Assembly (NCBI RefSeq): GCF_004345425.1
Contig: NZ_SLVP01000002.1
Coordinates: 558,001-622,000, forward strand
Length of the DNA: 64,000 nt
Origin: Paenibacillus sp. BK033
GTDB lineage: Bacteria > Bacillota > Bacilli > Paenibacillales > Paenibacillaceae
Reading direction: 5' to 3'
Below the pieces are notes generated by a model that saw only the letters and a list, made by a program, of their open reading frames with translations, searched no databases and was not told the origin of the DNA. Every line of letters starts with the position of its first letter. Position 1 is the first letter of the stretch. This document shows, piece by piece, positions 62,761 to 64,000 of the stretch. The translations under genes were made by a program, and so were the position numbers.

Positions 62761-63542
62761 CATGTCTTAACATGCTTTTGCATTTGTTGGATGGCCGATT
62801 TCTCGAGCCTGGATACCTGTGCCTGTGAAATGCCGATCTCGTCGGCTACTTCCATTTGCGTCTTTCCTTCAAAGAAACGCATGGATAAAATCATTTTTTC
62901 GCGGTCATTCAGCTTATGCATCGCTTCGCGAAGCGCAATTTCCTCGATCCACGACACATCCTTGTTTTTGTCGTCGCTGATCTGATCCATTACGTAGATC
63001 GGATCTCCGCCGTCATGATAGATCGGCTCGAAGAGCGAAACGGGATCCTGGATCGCGTCTAGAGCGAAAACGACATCTTCTTTCGGTACGTTAAGCGCTT
63101 CGGAAATTTCGAAAATCGTTGGTTCACGCGAATTTTGATTCGTCAGGCTGTCACGAACCTGCAGCGCTTTATAGGCAATATCCCTTAGGCTCCGCGACAC
63201 GCGGATCGGATTATTGTCACGCAAGTAACGGCGAATTTCACCGATAATCATCGGCACGGCATAGGTGGAAAACTTGACGTTCTGGCTAAGGTCGAAATTA
63301 TCGATCGCCTTCATAAGTCCGATGCAGCCGACCTGAAATAAGTCGTCCACAAATTCTCCCCTGTTATTAAACCGTTGAATCACACTTAGAACCAGCCTTA
63401 AATTGCCGTTAACTAATTTCTCTCTGGCTGCCCATTCGTTCTGGGTTTGTAGTGCGGTAAACAACTCCCGCATTTCGGCATTGGTCAGGACAGGCAGTTT
63501 CGCGGTATCCACTCCACAGATCTCGACTTTATTTCGGGTCAA
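62760..63542 (-). CDS. sigG: Sporulation sigma factor G
   Basis: A 260-residue sigma factor of the forespore, exactly the Bacillus SigG length. The start TTG 63542 reads TRNKVEICGVDTAKLPVL, with GGGAGG 8 nt before. Region 2 (EKLVNGNLRLVLSVIQRFNN, DLFQVGCIGLMKAIDNFD), region 3 and region 4 (KTQMEVADEIGISQAQVSRLE) are intact. It follows sigE and would be read from the sigE promoter plus a forespore promoter. Confidence 0.97.
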   Translation of the reverse strand: MTRNKVEICGVDTAKLPVLTNAEMRELFTALQTQNEWAAREKLVNGNLRLVLSVIQRFNNRGEFVDDLFQVGCIGLMKAIDNFDLSQNVKFSTYAVPMIIGEIRRYLRDNNPIRVSRSLRDIAYKALQVRDSLTNQNSREPTIFEISEALNVPKEDVVFALDAIQDPVSLFEPIYHDGGDPIYVMDQISDDKNKDVSWIEEIALREAMHKLNDREKMILSMRFFEGKTQMEVADEIGISQAQVSRLEKSAIQQMQKHVKT

Positions 63543-63575
63543 CGTGATTACCTCCCAAGGAGAAACATTAATGTA

Positions 63576-63604
63576 CATTATCTCCCTGGACCCCTATTTT
63601 ATTC
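63576..63604 (-). promoter_or_regulatory. Possible SigF/SigG-type promoter of sigG
   Basis: On the minus strand GAATA (63600-63604) and GATAATG (63576-63582) are separated by 17 bp, loosely like forespore promoters. The match is partial and I give it low weight. Confidence 0.25.
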
Positions 63605-63647
63605 TTCCGAAAAAGGGGTATCTGTTGCCCCGAAAATGGGTATAACA

Positions 63648-64000
63648 TTACACCATTTTGTTAAATTCTTTGCGGAGCCGCTTAATAATCCGCTTCTCCA
63701 AGCGCGAAATATACGACTGGGAAATGCCTAGAAGGTCCGCTACGTCCTTCTGGGTTTTTTCCTCGCCGTCGGCAAGCCCGAAGCGCAGCTCCATAATAAT
63801 CCGCTCCCGCTCTGACAGCTTATCAAGCGCTTTATGAAGCAGCTTGCGGTCAACCTGCTCCTCGATATTCCGGTAGATCGTATCGTTTTCCGTGCCAAGA
63901 ACGTCGGACAGCAGCAGCTCGTTGCCATCCCAGTCGATATTAAGCGGCTCGTCGAAAGATACCTCTGTCCGCGTCTTGCTGTTGCGGCGCAGATACATCA
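63648..64000 (-). CDS. sigE: Sporulation sigma factor E, C-terminal part (continues beyond window)
   Basis: The last ~117 residues of SigE, the mother-cell sigma factor. Region 4 ([29 protein letters not shown]) and the preceding [23 protein letters not shown] are present. The N-terminal pro-sequence and regions 2-3 lie outside the window. It is placed directly before sigG, the standard spoIIGA-sigE-sigG order. Confidence 0.95.
   Translation of the reverse strand, partial: MYLRRNSKTRTEVSFDEPLNIDWDGNELLLSDVLGTENDTIYRNIEEQVDRKLLHKALDKLSERERIIMELRFGLADGEEKTQKDVADLLGISQSYISRLEKRIIKRLRKEFNKMV

Overview
The window comes from a low-GC-branch, endospore-forming Gram-positive bacterium, most likely a Paenibacillus or close relative in the Paenibacillaceae. 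The evidence is the sigE-sigG sporulation sigma pair, the ylmC-pgeF-ylmE-sepF-ylmG-ylmH-divIVA-ileS chain in Bacillus order, a PyrR-attenuated pyr operon, T-box control of ileS, a YesM/YesN-type two-component pair beside a sugar ABC importer, AGGAGG-type ribosome sites with frequent TTG and GTG starts, and moderately high GC. No prophage, insertion sequence, CRISPR array or rRNA operon is visible. Assignments rest on reading the sequence and recalled family motifs; no database search was run.

Layout. 1-8.6 kb is an export block: an RND pump, an ABC-2 exporter with a TetR regulator and two matching operators around its promoter, a YitT membrane protein and an MFS drug transporter. 8.6-13.9 kb holds an SpeA-type arginine decarboxylase and a run of small, poorly characterised proteins (DUF1885, DUF1292, DUF3892, a Cys-containing basic protein, a beta-lactamase-fold hydrolase). 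14.0-17.4 kb has two secreted cupredoxin proteins followed by an ECF sigma factor and its zinc-finger anti-sigma factor. 17.9-24.7 kb has a tRNA-Val gene, then a sensor kinase and AraC-type response regulator divergent from a solute-binding protein and two sugar permeases. 24.8-30.2 kb holds a cation efflux protein, an SLH/PrcB-like secreted protein, uracil-DNA glycosylase, a viroplasmin-RNase H protein, three tRNAs (fMet, Ile2, Leu) and a YjcG-type phosphoesterase.

30.3-37.5 kb is the most unusual locus. It is a five-gene operon with two MacB-like ATPases (one carrying an AbrB-like C-terminal domain), a MacA-like adaptor lipoprotein, a very large FtsX/MacB-like permease with a glycine-rich insert and an importer-type solute-binding lipoprotein, behind an ECF-like promoter. 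It is followed by a chemoreceptor gene.

39.5-48.5 kb is the pyrimidine operon pyrR-pyrB-pyrC-carA-carB-pyrF-pyrE, transcribed leftward from a strong promoter and a PyrR attenuator. The pyrK and pyrD genes are absent, and a long hairpin lies in the gap where they sit in Bacillus. 48.7-51.8 kb carries the three acetyl-branch diaminopimelate genes (patA, the YkuR-type deacetylase, dapH). From 52 kb to the end come rluD-type pseudouridine synthase, lspA, a YteA-like zinc-finger protein, a DUF5665 protein, type II-like ileS with its T-box, the division cluster, sigG and the 3' part of sigE. The right third therefore joins pyrimidine synthesis, cell-wall precursor supply, division and sporulation in the order usual for Bacillales, with the dap genes inserted.
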